Part shown: one piece after another, positions 32,035-40,751 of the stretch
Position numbering within the stretch: position 1 is the first letter of the stretch
Layout: each line of letters begins with the position of its first letter
Assembly (NCBI GenBank): GCA_019634695.1
Contig: JAHCAW010000006.1
Coordinates: forward strand, 1 to 64,000
Length of the DNA: 64,000 bases
Direction: 5' to 3'
Source: Candidatus Sumerlaeia bacterium
GTDB lineage: Bacteria; Sumerlaeota; Sumerlaeia; SLMS01; JAHLLQ01
Position numbers and translations under genes: made by a program
The notes under the pieces: model-generated
The model's input: the letters and a program-made list of their open reading frames with translations, nothing else
What the model was told of the DNA's origin: nothing
Databases searched by the model: none

Positions 32035-32046
32035 GGATACTCTTCC

Positions 32047-32061
32047 GTGGTTCGTGGTTCG
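32047..32061. repeat. short repeat related to the 24416 array
   Basis: GTGGTTCGTGGTTCG lies just upstream of manC and resembles the 14-nt units at 24416-24443. Confidence 0.5.
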
Positions 32062-32274
32062 AGTGTTGGCGGAGCAGGAAGGTGCTGCGTGTGGGTGATC
32101 GTCCTGCTCGCCCGGGCCGCGAGGCAAGAGAAGGCGGCGAGACGACTGAAAGGGTGGATGCCGAAGGAGGAATGCTCAAGAATCGAGTCAGGCTCGCTTG
32201 CCCGAGAAATGGGCTTGGGATTTGCACCGGTTCGCGCGTAGACCAGCCCCAGCACTGTCGAGGACGCCTCTTCC

Positions 32275-33540
32275 ATGGACCAGCCGCAGCACCCGCAGCA
32301 ACCCGCCAATCCAAATCCTCAAGGTCCGCCGCCGCATCCCGCGGCCCAGCCGCCTCGTCAGGGCCCGCCCCCGGCCGGCTATCCGCCCCCTCCGGGATAC
32401 GGACCGCCTCCGCCGGGATACGGTCCGCCTGCGGGCTGGGCCGCTCCGCCCCAAGGGCCGCCGCAGGGTCCCCCTCAGGGCCCGCCGCCCCAAGGCCCGC
32501 CACGTTGGGGGGCTCCGCCGCCGTGGCCCCCGCAGGGCCCGCCGCCCCAGCAGGCACCCGACCCCCGCCGCATGCGCCGCAGCCCCCTGCCGCTGCTGAT
32601 CGGTCTCGTCGTTCTCGTCGCCGTCGTCCTGATGGCCCTCATTCCGATTGTCGGCGGCATGCTCACCGCCAGTGGGGGAGGAGCGACGCCTTCGCTCTTC
32701 GCCTTCGGCGAGAAGATCGTCATTCTGGAGGTCGAGGGGGTGCTCGGCGAAGGCCCCGGGTACGGCGCCGACAGCAAGCGCCTGCGCGAAGTCGTCCAGC
32801 GCTGGGCCGCCGACAGCTCGGTCAAGGGCATGGTGCTGCGCGTCAACAGCCCCGGCGGCACGGTCAGCGCCACGCAGGATCTGTTCGAGGCGATCAATCG
32901 CTTCGCCGAGGAAAAGCCCGTCATCGCCAGCATGGGCGACATCGCGGCCAGCGGCGGCTACTACGTCGCCATGGCCGCCGACGAAGTCTACGCCAACCCC
33001 GGCACGCTGACCGGCAGCGTCGGCGTCATCATGAGTTTCTGGGGCTACAAGGACCTCGTCGACAAGATCGGCCTCGAGCCCCGCACCATCAAGAGCGGCC
33101 AGTTCAAGGACATCGGCTCGGGCGCACGGCCCATGACCGACGAGGAGCGGGCGATGCTCGAGAGCACCGTCGCCGACGTCCACGAGCAGTTCTTCGAGGT
33201 CGTCTCCGGGGCGCGTCTCGACGCCGCCCGCAGCGTGCTCGCCGCCCAATCCGGTCGCCAGCCCAAGGACGTCACCGACGAGGAGGCCGAGGCGCACCTG
33301 CGCACCTGGTGCGACGGGCGCATCTTCAGCGGTCGCCAGGCTCTCGACTCCGGCATGGTCGACCACGTCGGGACCTTCGACGAGGCGCTCGAGCACCTGA
33401 AGGCGCATCTGGGCGTGAAGGACACCGTCCGCATCGTTCGCACTCCCCGCCCGCAACCCAGCTTCTTCGGCGTCATGCGCCACCAACTCCAGAACGCCGC
33501 CCCCGGCACCGTGCGCCTCGAGTTCCGATTCACGATGTGA
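32275..33540 (+). CDS. sppA: signal peptide peptidase SppA (S49 family)
   Basis: SppA degrades leftover signal peptides in the cytoplasmic membrane using a Ser/Lys dyad. The 421-residue protein has a long N-terminal Pro/Gly/Gln-rich tail (residues 1-98), a transmembrane helix near 104-127 and a single S49 protease domain. The nucleophile is Ser226 in GDIAASGGYYVAMAADE; the general-base lysine should lie in TIKSGQFKDIGS (residues 271-282). The single-domain length of the catalytic part matches Gram-positive-type SppA rather than the tandem-domain E. coli enzyme. The low-complexity cytoplasmic tail is unusual for the family and may mediate protein contacts. Start ATG 32275 is the first codon of this tail. 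Confidence 0.94.
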   Translation: MDQPQHPQQPANPNPQGPPPHPAAQPPRQGPPPAGYPPPPGYGPPPPGYGPPAGWAAPPQGPPQGPPQGPPPQGPPRWGAPPPWPPQGPPPQQAPDPRRMRRSPLPLLIGLVVLVAVVLMALIPIVGGMLTASGGGATPSLFAFGEKIVILEVEGVLGEGPGYGADSKRLREVVQRWAADSSVKGMVLRVNSPGGTVSATQDLFEAINRFAEEKPVIASMGDIAASGGYYVAMAADEVYANPGTLTGSVGVIMSFWGYKDLVDKIGLEPRTIKSGQFKDIGSGARPMTDEERAMLESTVADVHEQFFEVVSGARLDAARSVLAAQSGRQPKDVTDEEAEAHLRTWCDGRIFSGRQALDSGMVDHVGTFDEALEHLKAHLGVKDTVRIVRTPRPQPSFFGVMRHQLQNAAPGTVRLEFRFTM

Positions 33541-33567
33541 CGCGGCATCGGACAGCAGAACTTCGGT

Positions 33568-33590
33568 ACCCCGAGCGCAAGCGAGGCGGC
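33568..33590. repeat. dispersed intergenic repeat, copy 3
   Basis: This is a perfect 23-nt match to 30828-30850, located 27 bases past the sppA stop. Confidence 0.8.
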
Positions 33591-33811
33591 ATCTCTCTGC
33601 ACGTCCGCCAGTCTCCTGCATCCTCCGCTCCGTGATTGGAGCGCCTCTGATCGGAAGCTCGACCACGCACCAACCCAGCTCCTTCAAGCGCCATTCCGCC
33701 GCCGTTCCATCGCAGTTCCACCCTCCGCTCACGCGACTCCGTGCTCCATGCGAGGCCACTCTCACGCACCCGCGTCCGTCGCGGCCATCCGCGTGAGAGA
33801 GGCATCCCGCC

Positions 33812-34873
33812 ATGTTCGTCATCGTCTCCGATCTGCACCTGGGCGTGGGCGACGAGCTCGAAGACTTCCTGCTCTGGGGCCCCGACCGCTCCGGTCCCGC
33901 CAGTCACCTGCGCCTGCGCGCCCGCCTCGAACTCGACGAGCTCTTCGTCCGCTTCCTCGTCACCAAGATGGCGCAGGCCCGCAGCGCCGGCCTGCTGCCC
34001 ACGCTCGTCCTGCTCGGCGACATCTTCGACCTGTGGCCCAACCAGCGCCGCGGCGAATCGCCCCGCCGCACGCTCGAGCGTATCCTCTCCGCCCACGTCG
34101 CCGTTCGTCTGGGTTTGCAGGACTGGCTCGCCGCCGGCGGCGAGATTGAGTACATCGTCGGTGCCCACGACCGCCCCGCGCTGCACGCCCGCGCCTGGGC
34201 CCTGCTGCGCGACACCTTCCCGGGCCTGAACGCCAGCGCCGCCGGCAAGCCCCGCACCTGGTACGCCAACACCGCCGTCGGTCTGCACGCCGAACACGGC
34301 CATCGGTTCGACCCGCATTATCGCCTCGGGGCGCACGCCCGGCCGGACGCCTCCTGCCTTGGCCGCGAAATCGCCCGCCGCGTTCTCGCCCCGGTCGAGC
34401 CGATGCTCCCTTGGGTTGACAAGGCGGTGCGCGTTGCCGACGTCGTGCGCATCCTGCAGGCCGACGCCGACGGTGCTCTGCGCCGCGAGGTCTACCGCGC
34501 ACTGGCAGCCGTCGTGCGCGCGCCGTCGTTTGTACTGGCCGTGCTGGCGCCGTGGCTCGACGGGGCCCCGGCCGACTGGCGCCGTCTGGCCGGCCGCGAG
34601 GAAGCCGCCCGCCGCCGCGCCCTCGGCCGCCTGCTCACCCCCGGGCGCGCGCCCCGCTTCGTCGCCACCGGCCACACGCATCTGCCCGAACGCACGCTGG
34701 CCGAACGCGGCCCCGAGTACCTCAACCCCGGCGCCTGGAAGCCCACCCTGTTCTTCCCCGAGGGCCGGCCCCCGGTCATCGAGCAGCGCCTCGGCTACGG
34801 CCAGCTCATCCCCGACGGCGCCGGCGGCTGGGAGGCCAGCGTCCACTCTTGGGCCGACGAGGCCCTCCCCTGA
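33812..34873 (+). CDS. calcineurin-like metallophosphoesterase (LpxH-like)
   Basis: A 353-residue phosphoesterase with the binuclear-metal site motifs in order: SDLHLG (residues 6-11), GDIFDLWP (about 70), GAHDRP in place of the usual GNHD, HAEHGHRFDP, and a C-terminal GHTH (about 289). The GDxFDxW wording is typical of LpxH, which cleaves UDP-2,3-diacylglucosamine in lipid A synthesis, but the protein is about 100 residues longer and GNHD is changed to GAHD, so substrate is uncertain. Other family members are protein phosphatases or nucleases. It is soluble and stands between sppA and the respiratory operon, both more than 200 bases away. Confidence 0.82.
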   Translation: MFVIVSDLHLGVGDELEDFLLWGPDRSGPASHLRLRARLELDELFVRFLVTKMAQARSAGLLPTLVLLGDIFDLWPNQRRGESPRRTLERILSAHVAVRLGLQDWLAAGGEIEYIVGAHDRPALHARAWALLRDTFPGLNASAAGKPRTWYANTAVGLHAEHGHRFDPHYRLGAHARPDASCLGREIARRVLAPVEPMLPWVDKAVRVADVVRILQADADGALRREVYRALAAVVRAPSFVLAVLAPWLDGAPADWRRLAGREEAARRRALGRLLTPGRAPRFVATGHTHLPERTLAERGPEYLNPGAWKPTLFFPEGRPPVIEQRLGYGQLIPDGAGGWEASVHSWADEALP

Positions 34874-34953
34874 GGCAGCGGCGGCAACGTCCCGGCGGGC
34901 AGACATCGCTTCATCGGAATATGCTCGATAAAGACGACCACACTTCTCTTGAC

Positions 34954-34971
34954 CCGAGTCGCATGACTCGG
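34954..34971. promoter_or_regulatory. inverted repeat in front of the respiratory operon
   Basis: CCGAGTC-GCAT-GACTCGG is a perfect 7-bp inverted repeat with a 4-nt spacer, overlapping a TTGACC -35-like hexamer at 34949-34954. A second smaller one, GATTC-GGCT-GAATC, lies about 15 bases on. Together they suggest an operator or a terminator for the phosphoesterase; operator is my preferred reading because of the operon 110 bases downstream. Confidence 0.4.
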
Positions 34972-35082
34972 ACAAGCCTCCTCCCGATTCGGCTGAATCC
35001 CCGGGTGCACGGCCCTCCAAGCCGCTCTCCCGGGGCGGCCTGCGGTCCCCGTGGCCGCTCCCGTCGAGGAGGTGTCCTGTCC

Positions 35083-36186
35083 GTGTTTCCCGCGATGGAT
35101 CCCATTCCGCTGCCCGCACCAGTCTGGCTCTTCAAGCTCCTGCACGTCGTCACCCTGTCGCTGCACTTCGTGGCCATGCAGGCGCTCGTCGGCGGGCTGC
35201 TGTTCGCCTCGATCGCCACGCTGGTCGGGCGGGCGCGTGGCCGTGCGCCGCTGCTGGACGCTTCCGGCGCCGTCGCCTTCCGTCTGCCCATCCTGATGAC
35301 CTACGTCATCAACTTCGGCGTCCCGCCGCTGCTCTTCGCGCAGGTGCTCTACGGCCGCGCCCTCTACACCAGCAGCGTCTTGATCGGCGCATGGTGGATC
35401 TCCGTCATCCTGCTGCTCATGACCGCCTACACGCTGCTCTACGTCATGGTGCGTCTGGCCAACGAGCGCCGCGGTTGGGGTTGGGTGGGACTGGTCGCGT
35501 TGGCGTTCGTGCTCGGCGTCGGGTTCATCTATACGTCGAACATGACGCTGATGCTGCGGCCACAGGTGTGGAGCGAACTTTACCGGGCCGATGCGCTTGG
35601 CCGTCACCTGAATGCGGGCGATCCGACGGTGATGCCGCGGTGGGTCTTCATGATGGTCGGCTCGCTGACGGCCGGCGGTGTCGGCATGATGCTGGTCGGG
35701 ATGAAGAAGTTCCTGACGGCCGACGCGGCGACGGTGCTGCGCCAATGGGGCGGGCGCCTGGCGGCGGCCGGTCTGCTCGTGCAGGTGCTGGCGGGTGCGT
35801 GGGTCTTGCAGTCGCAACCCGAGGCGGTGCGCGCGGCGTTGGGCGAGAACAGCCTGTTCGGCGCCTGCCTGATCGCGTGGGTGGTGACGGCGGTTGGCGT
35901 GGCGGTGGTGGCACTCGTGGCGCAGGCGCGCGCGGCGAACTGGACGCTCGCCTCGCTGGCCGGGCTGCTTGTGGTGCTCAACGTGATGGCGATGACGATG
36001 GCGCGCGACATCCTGCGCGACGTCACGCTGGCGGGCTTTGGATTCGATGTCTGGGACCGGGCCATCGCCACGAACTGGATCGTGGTCGGGGCCTTCCTGG
36101 TGCTGTTCGTGGGCGGGTTGGGAGTCGTCTTCTGGCTGAGCCGCGTGGTGGCTCAGACGCAGGGACAGGAGGAGCGCTATGCCTGA
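35083..36186 (+). CDS. CydA-like polytopic membrane subunit of a respiratory complex
   Basis: A 367-residue protein with about nine membrane helices. GTG 35083 is preferred because AGGAGG lies ten bases upstream; ATG 35095 (MDPIPLP) would be 22 bases from that site. Helix 1 reads LLHVVTLSLHFVAMQALVGG, which aligns with the CydA opening around heme ligand His19 (YHFLFVPLTLG). The segment VINFGVPPLLFAQV matches CydA INFALGVATGLTM. At the place of CydA His186 the protein has Phe (RWVFMMVGSLTAGG). It lacks a Q-loop and the GRQPW motif, so it belongs to the bd superfamily but not to classical quinol oxidases. It overlaps the Rieske gene by eight bases and is the first gene of a four-gene operon. 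Its partner is probably the protein at 37780. Confidence 0.72.
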   Translation: MFPAMDPIPLPAPVWLFKLLHVVTLSLHFVAMQALVGGLLFASIATLVGRARGRAPLLDASGAVAFRLPILMTYVINFGVPPLLFAQVLYGRALYTSSVLIGAWWISVILLLMTAYTLLYVMVRLANERRGWGWVGLVALAFVLGVGFIYTSNMTLMLRPQVWSELYRADALGRHLNAGDPTVMPRWVFMMVGSLTAGGVGMMLVGMKKFLTADAATVLRQWGGRLAAAGLLVQVLAGAWVLQSQPEAVRAALGENSLFGACLIAWVVTAVGVAVVALVAQARAANWTLASLAGLLVVLNVMAMTMARDILRDVTLAGFGFDVWDRAIATNWIVVGAFLVLFVGGLGVVFWLSRVVAQTQGQEERYA

Positions 36187-36667
36187 GGCAATGGGCCATT
36201 CCGAAGAAGTGCTGGAGGAGGGCGAGGACCTGCTGACGCGGCGCGCGTTCGTGCGCGTGCTGGCGGGCGTGGTCGGCGCCGGCTATGCGGGGGCGATCGG
36301 CTATCCGATCTACCGCTATCTGGCGACGCCGGCGACGCGCGCGTCGGCGATGGGTGCGGTCACGATGGTGGCGTTGCCCGGCGCGCAGGAACTCGCGCCC
36401 GGTTCGGCGCTCATGTTCCGCTTCGGCACGCGCACCTCGATGCTGATTCGCCACGCGGACGACACCTGGGTGGCCTTCGACGCCGTCTGCACGCATCTCG
36501 GCTGCACGGTGCAGTACGAGCCCGACAAGGAGCGCATCTACTGCGCCTGTCACGGCGGGGTGTACGATCAGCATTCGGGCGCCGCGGTGGCGGGACCTCC
36601 GCCGCGCGGGCTGACAGTCTACAACGTGGAGGTGCGCGATGCAGAAGTCATCATCTCCCGTGTTTGA
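36179..36667 (+). CDS. Rieske iron-sulfur protein with Tat-type anchor
   Basis: This 162-residue protein carries the high-potential 2Fe-2S cluster that accepts the first electron from quinol in bc/b6f complexes. Cluster box 1 is CTHLGC (C104, H106, C109) and box 2 is CACHGG (C122, C124, H125), followed by the Pro loop GPPPRG; all ligands and both disulfide cysteines are present. The N-terminus contains TRRAFVRVLAG at about 20-30, a twin-arginine signal that remains as a membrane anchor in this family. ATG 36179 overlaps the upstream gene by eight bases and the cytochrome b gene starts 29 bases before this stop, so the three are translationally linked. Confidence 0.95.
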   Translation: MPEAMGHSEEVLEEGEDLLTRRAFVRVLAGVVGAGYAGAIGYPIYRYLATPATRASAMGAVTMVALPGAQELAPGSALMFRFGTRTSMLIRHADDTWVAFDAVCTHLGCTVQYEPDKERIYCACHGGVYDQHSGAAVAGPPPRGLTVYNVEVRDAEVIISRV

Positions 36668-37745
36668 GAACCGCGCCCTCGCCGCCGTCTGGGACTTCGC
36701 CGACGAACGCCTCGGCCTGTCCGACATGATCGCCTTCGCCAAGAAGAAGCAGGTGCCCCAGCACGAGCATTCCTTCTGGTACTATTGGGGCGGCATCTCC
36801 CTCTTCTTCTTCCTCGTGCAGTGCTTCACCGGCGTGCTGCTGCTCGTCTACTACCGCCCCGGCGTCGAAGCCTACGAGTCCGTCCGTCAGATTACCTACG
36901 ACATCGAGTTCGGCTGGCTTGTGCGCTCGGCGCATTCGTGGTCGGCCAACCTCATGGTGGTCGCGATCTTCGTGCACATGTTCTCCGTCTTCTTCATGAA
37001 GGCCTATCGACGCCCGCGCGAGTTCGGCTGGTGGTCCGGCCTCGGCCTGCTCGGCCTTGCGATGGTCTTTGGCTTCAGCGGCTACCTGCTGCCCATGGAC
37101 GAGCTGGCCTACTTCGCCACGAAGGTCGGCCTTGAGATTCCCATGTCCATTCCGGTCGTCGGGCCGTTTCTCGGCGACCTGATTCGCGGCGGCCCGGACG
37201 TCGGCGAGAACACCGTCCAGCGCTTCTTTGCGCTCCATGTGGTCATCCTGCCCGCGCTGTTCGTTCCGTTGCTGATGTTCCACCTGTGGCTGGTGCAGCG
37301 CCATGGCAACGCCGTGCCCCCCGGAGAAGAGATCAAGCCCGCCGAGCGGCGTCGCTCGATTCCCTTCTTCCCGAACTTCCTCGCCAAGGATCTGGCGATG
37401 TGGCTCATCGCACTCAACGTGCTCGCGGTGCTTGCCTCGCTCTATCCATGGGAGCTCGGCCCGCAGGCCGACCCACTCGCCCCCGCGCCGCTCGGCATTC
37501 ATCCCGAGTGGTACTTCATGAGCCAGTTCCAGGTGCTCAAGGTCTTCGGTGCCTGGTTCCCGGGCATCGTCGGCGAGGCGCTGGGCATTCTGCTCTTCAC
37601 CGCCGGCGGCATCGTCTGGGCGCTGATTCCGCTCTACGACCCCGACTCCCGCAATGGCCAGCGCGCGCGCATCGCGACGTGGCTCGGCTTCGCGGCACTC
37701 GTCGGACTGATCATCCTGACGGCGTGGGGATACCTCGCGCTGTGA
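36639..37745 (+). CDS. cytochrome b of a bc/b6f-type complex (fused b6 and subunit IV-like)
   Basis: The 368-residue membrane protein binds two b hemes and two quinol sites. Heme ligands appear as H99/H113 and H200/H215. The 13- and 14-residue gaps between them are the cytochrome b6 spacing rather than the mitochondrial one. The glycine-rich helix and PEWYF motif (GIHPEWYFMSQFQ, near residue 285) mark the Qo site. Membrane helices after that form a shortened subunit IV-like part. The start ATG 36639 has GGAGG just upstream, inside the Rieske gene. There is no cytochrome c1 or f gene; the c-type heme of this operon is on the next gene. Confidence 0.95.
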   Translation: MQKSSSPVFENRALAAVWDFADERLGLSDMIAFAKKKQVPQHEHSFWYYWGGISLFFFLVQCFTGVLLLVYYRPGVEAYESVRQITYDIEFGWLVRSAHSWSANLMVVAIFVHMFSVFFMKAYRRPREFGWWSGLGLLGLAMVFGFSGYLLPMDELAYFATKVGLEIPMSIPVVGPFLGDLIRGGPDVGENTVQRFFALHVVILPALFVPLLMFHLWLVQRHGNAVPPGEEIKPAERRRSIPFFPNFLAKDLAMWLIALNVLAVLASLYPWELGPQADPLAPAPLGIHPEWYFMSQFQVLKVFGAWFPGIVGEALGILLFTAGGIVWALIPLYDPDSRNGQRARIATWLGFAALVGLIILTAWGYLAL

Positions 37746-37779
37746 GGATTGGGGAAGTCACCTTCGCAGGAGCTTGTCG

Positions 37780-39294
37780 ATGAATTACCCCGTCTGGGAC
37801 GTTCCAACGATCGGCAGCGGTTGGGTCATCGGCCTGATCGCCATCTTCCACGTCATGATCTCGCACTTCGCCATCGGCGGCGGGCTCTACCTGCCCTTCG
37901 CCGAGGCGCGCGCGATCAAGAAGGGCCGGAAGGATTGGCTCGAGTTCCTGCCCAAGCACGCCAAGTTCTTCCTCATTCTCACCGCCGTCTACGGCGCCGT
38001 CTCCGGCGTCGGCATCTGGTTCGCCATCGGACTCGCCGCCCCCGAGGCCACCAGCACCCTGATCCACAACTTCGTCTTCGGCTGGGCCATCGAGTGGGTC
38101 TTCTTCCTCATCGAGCTCACCACCGCCGCCGTCTACTACTACACCTGGAACCGCATTCCGCAGCGCCTGCATCTCAAGGTCGGCTGGCTCTACGCCGGCA
38201 CCTCCTTCCTGACGCTGTTCATCATCAACGGCATCCTGTCGTTCATGCTGACGCCGGGCGCGGCGTGGCTCGCCGTCGCCGGAAGCGGCGAGGAGTCCAG
38301 CCGCTTCTTCCAGGCCTTCTTCAATCCGACATTCTGGCCCAGCCTCTTTCTGCGCACGCTCGTCTGCCTGTCGCTCGCCGGCGTCTGGGCGCTCGTCACC
38401 GCCTCGCGCATCGATGGCTACGAGAAGCCCGCCCTGAAGAGCGAAGTGATCCGCTTCTCCGCGCTCTGGCTGCTGCCCGCCTTCTTCCTCATGCCGCTGT
38501 GTTTCGTGTGGTACCTGATGATGGTCCCCGAGTCCCAGCGCGTGCTGCTGCAACTGGGCATCTCCACCATCGGCGCCGGCACGTTCACCCAGGTGACCCG
38601 CGCCGTGCTCGTCACCGTCATGTCCTCCGCCACCATCGTCGGTGTCGTCTACTTCATCGCCTATCGAAGCCCGCGCGACTTCCGCTTCGGCTATGCCTGC
38701 GCGATCCTCGTGCTCGCGCTGATGGCAACGGCCTCCACCGAGCAGGCCCGCGAGATGCTTCGCAAACCCTACGTCGTCGGCGAGCACATGTACTCCAACG
38801 CCGTGCGCAAGACCCCCGTGCGCGTCGGCGACGAGTCCATCCCCGAGGTCGAGCGCTTCGACCGCGACGGCTACCTCACCCACTCGATCTGGGCCACCGA
38901 TCGCGAGAAGCAGGCATGGGCCGCATGGGACGCCCAGCGCGCCCGCGCCGCGATTCTTCAAGCCGCCGGCGACGCACCGGTCCTCCATCCGCCCGTCACG
39001 CCCGAGATCCTGCGACGCGGCGAGCTCATGTTCCGCGGCCAGTGCCTCGCCTGCCACACGACCGACGGCTATCGCCCGATGCGGCGCTACCTGCACGGCC
39101 GCGACCGCGACTCCATCGGCAACCTGCTGGCGATGCTGCGCGCCTCGGCCCCGGACTCGCCCTATCGCGCCTACATGCCGCCGCTCGTCGGCACCGACCG
39201 CGAGGTCGAGTCCCTGGCCATCTGGCTCGACGCCCTCGTCAACGGCCCGTCCGAAACCGCCACCCCGCAAGTCGCCGCCGTCGCGGCCGAGTGA
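37780..39294 (+). CDS. CydA-like membrane protein fused to a C-terminal cytochrome c domain
   Basis: 504 residues. ATG 37780 follows AGGAG at 37768-37772. Membrane helices 1-9 align with CydA: IFHVMISHFAIGGGLYLPF gives H24 and H29, the latter matching heme ligand His19; the pair E105 and E112 (AIEWVFFLIELTTA) matches CydA Glu99/Glu107; and VGWLYAGTSFLTLF corresponds to the following helix. CydA His186 is replaced by Arg (LFLRTLV). No Q-loop or GRQPW motif is present. A soluble tail from about 385 carries one c-type heme site, CLACH, with a later Met in YMPPL as likely axial ligand. Such c-fused bd relatives without a quinol site are known as the OR-C/OR-N branches (name from memory). It should take electrons from the Rieske/cytochrome b module; the terminal acceptor is unproven. 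Confidence 0.75.
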   Translation: MNYPVWDVPTIGSGWVIGLIAIFHVMISHFAIGGGLYLPFAEARAIKKGRKDWLEFLPKHAKFFLILTAVYGAVSGVGIWFAIGLAAPEATSTLIHNFVFGWAIEWVFFLIELTTAAVYYYTWNRIPQRLHLKVGWLYAGTSFLTLFIINGILSFMLTPGAAWLAVAGSGEESSRFFQAFFNPTFWPSLFLRTLVCLSLAGVWALVTASRIDGYEKPALKSEVIRFSALWLLPAFFLMPLCFVWYLMMVPESQRVLLQLGISTIGAGTFTQVTRAVLVTVMSSATIVGVVYFIAYRSPRDFRFGYACAILVLALMATASTEQAREMLRKPYVVGEHMYSNAVRKTPVRVGDESIPEVERFDRDGYLTHSIWATDREKQAWAAWDAQRARAAILQAAGDAPVLHPPVTPEILRRGELMFRGQCLACHTTDGYRPMRRYLHGRDRDSIGNLLAMLRASAPDSPYRAYMPPLVGTDREVESLAIWLDALVNGPSETATPQVAAVAAE

Positions 39295-39543
39295 GGCCAA
39301 CGCCGGACGCTCAAGACTCCGAATTCCTGCTGTCGTGCCGCAATCGAAGCGGGAGCGGCGATACAATCGTCCCTACCGGGACGAACGGCGCTGTGCAGCG
39401 GTGAGGATCGGCGTCCATCCCTCCGACCGCCGTCCATCTTGAACAACTGAATCTTCCCGGGGGCGCATGCCGGACTTCCGAAATGTGGGTCGGTGCGTTC
39501 CGTCCCTTCCGCGTCTTTCGTGGTTGTCTCGATCCCTGCCGCC

Positions 39544-40485
39544 TTACAGCGGCACCTCGACGCGCTCGAGCACCTCGCGGATCGCCGCCTGGTCCTCCTC
39601 GTGCGTGAACGACGAGCGCTCGAACGTGCGCGCGAACTGCACCCGGTGCGCCAGCACGGGCACCGCGATCTCCTGCACATCGTCCGGCGTCACGAACTGC
39701 CGGCCCCGCACGAACGCCCATGCCTGCGCACAACGCCTCAGTGCCAGCAGCCCGCGCGTCGAGCATCCAATCTCGAATCGCGGCGACGACCGCGTCGCCT
39801 CGCCCAGCCGCACAATGTAATCCAGCAGATCGTCGTCGATCCGCACCTCCGCCACCGCCTCCTGCAACGCGATCACCTCGCCCGCGTCCACCACCGGCCG
39901 CACCTCCTGGTCCGCCATCGCCAGTTTCTGCTCGCGCAGCACCTGCACCTCCTGCTCGCGCGACGGATACCCAAGGTGTAGCCGCATGATGAACCGGTCC
40001 ATCTGGCTGCCCGGCAGCGGAAACGTCCCGTGCGACTCGATCGGATTCTGCGTCGCCAGCACCATGAACGGCCGCGGCAACTGGTACACCTGCCCGTCCA
40101 GCGACACGCGCGCGTTGTTCATCGCCTCCAGCAGCGCCGACTGCGTCTTCGGCGTCGAGCGATTGATCTCGTCCGCCAGCACGATGTTCGCAAACAGCGG
40201 CCCCTGCTTGAACTCGAACTCCCCCGACTCCGGCCGGAAGATCGTCACCCCCAGGATGTCCGTCGGCAACAGGTCGCTCGTGAACTGAATTCGCCGGAAC
40301 GAACAGTTGATCGACCCCGCCAGCACCGACGCCAGCGTCGTCTTGCCCACCCCCGGCACGTCCTCCAGCAACAGATGCCCCCGCGCCAGCAACGCCACCA
40401 AGCACAGGTCCACCACTCCGGCATTGCCATGATAGACCGTCGCGATGTTGTCGCGCAGCCGTTGAACGACGCTCGAATCGGCCAC
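39544..40485 (-). CDS. MoxR-family AAA+ ATPase
   Basis: A 313-residue AAA+ chaperone-like ATPase. Walker A is GVGKTT in LLLEDVPGVGKTTLA, Walker B is VLADEINRS, sensor 1 is ATQNPIESHGTFPLP, and the sensor 2/lid region includes CSTRGLLALRRCAQA. These are the classical MoxR motifs. MoxR proteins help insert cofactors or assemble complexes and usually sit next to DUF58 and von Willebrand factor A genes; none is adjacent here, so it is an orphan. I start at GTG 40483-40485 (VADSSVVQRL) with GGGAGAG a few bases upstream, because an extension to 40725 would run through repetitive sequence and add an Arg-rich tail unlike the family. Confidence 0.9.
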   Translation of the reverse strand: MADSSVVQRLRDNIATVYHGNAGVVDLCLVALLARGHLLLEDVPGVGKTTLASVLAGSINCSFRRIQFTSDLLPTDILGVTIFRPESGEFEFKQGPLFANIVLADEINRSTPKTQSALLEAMNNARVSLDGQVYQLPRPFMVLATQNPIESHGTFPLPGSQMDRFIMRLHLGYPSREQEVQVLREQKLAMADQEVRPVVDAGEVIALQEAVAEVRIDDDLLDYIVRLGEATRSSPRFEIGCSTRGLLALRRCAQAWAFVRGRQFVTPDDVQEIAVPVLAHRVQFARTFERSSFTHEEDQAAIREVLERVEVPL

Positions 40486-40654
40486 CTGTCTCTCCCTTCG
40501 CCGGCGGGCCTCGGCCCTTGCCCTTCCCCCGATGCTGCCGCCGCCGCCCGAGAAGTCAAGCCGAGGCACCCCCGCCCTCCGCGCCGGGGCGCATCTTGCG
40601 CCTGTCACGCGGCGGGGATTGGAGCGCCGCTTTCCCCGAAGAGGCGAACGGAAA

Positions 40655-40706
40655 GGAGGGCGGGCATCTTGCCCGCCGAGGCGTGCCGGCGGGACGCCCG
40701 CGCTCC
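40655..40706. repeat. intergenic repeat-like segment beside the toxin remnant
   Basis: The stretch contains GGGCATCTTGCCCGCCGAGG and CGGCGGGACGCCCGCGCTCC, a G/C-rich partly palindromic element of a type that in several environmental genomes gives ILPAEAxRRDARAP-like spurious peptides. It lies exactly where the missing 5' end of the zeta-toxin gene would be. Confidence 0.45.
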
Positions 40707-40751
40707 TTTCGAGCAACAGCGCCAAAATGCGCGCTCCGCGCCGGGCGACTC

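Noticed and set aside
40556..40751. N-terminal extension of the zeta-toxin frame and of MoxR through the same spacer
   Set aside because: The sequence is repeat-like and Arg/Pro-rich, with no P-loop; I used the internal starts instead.
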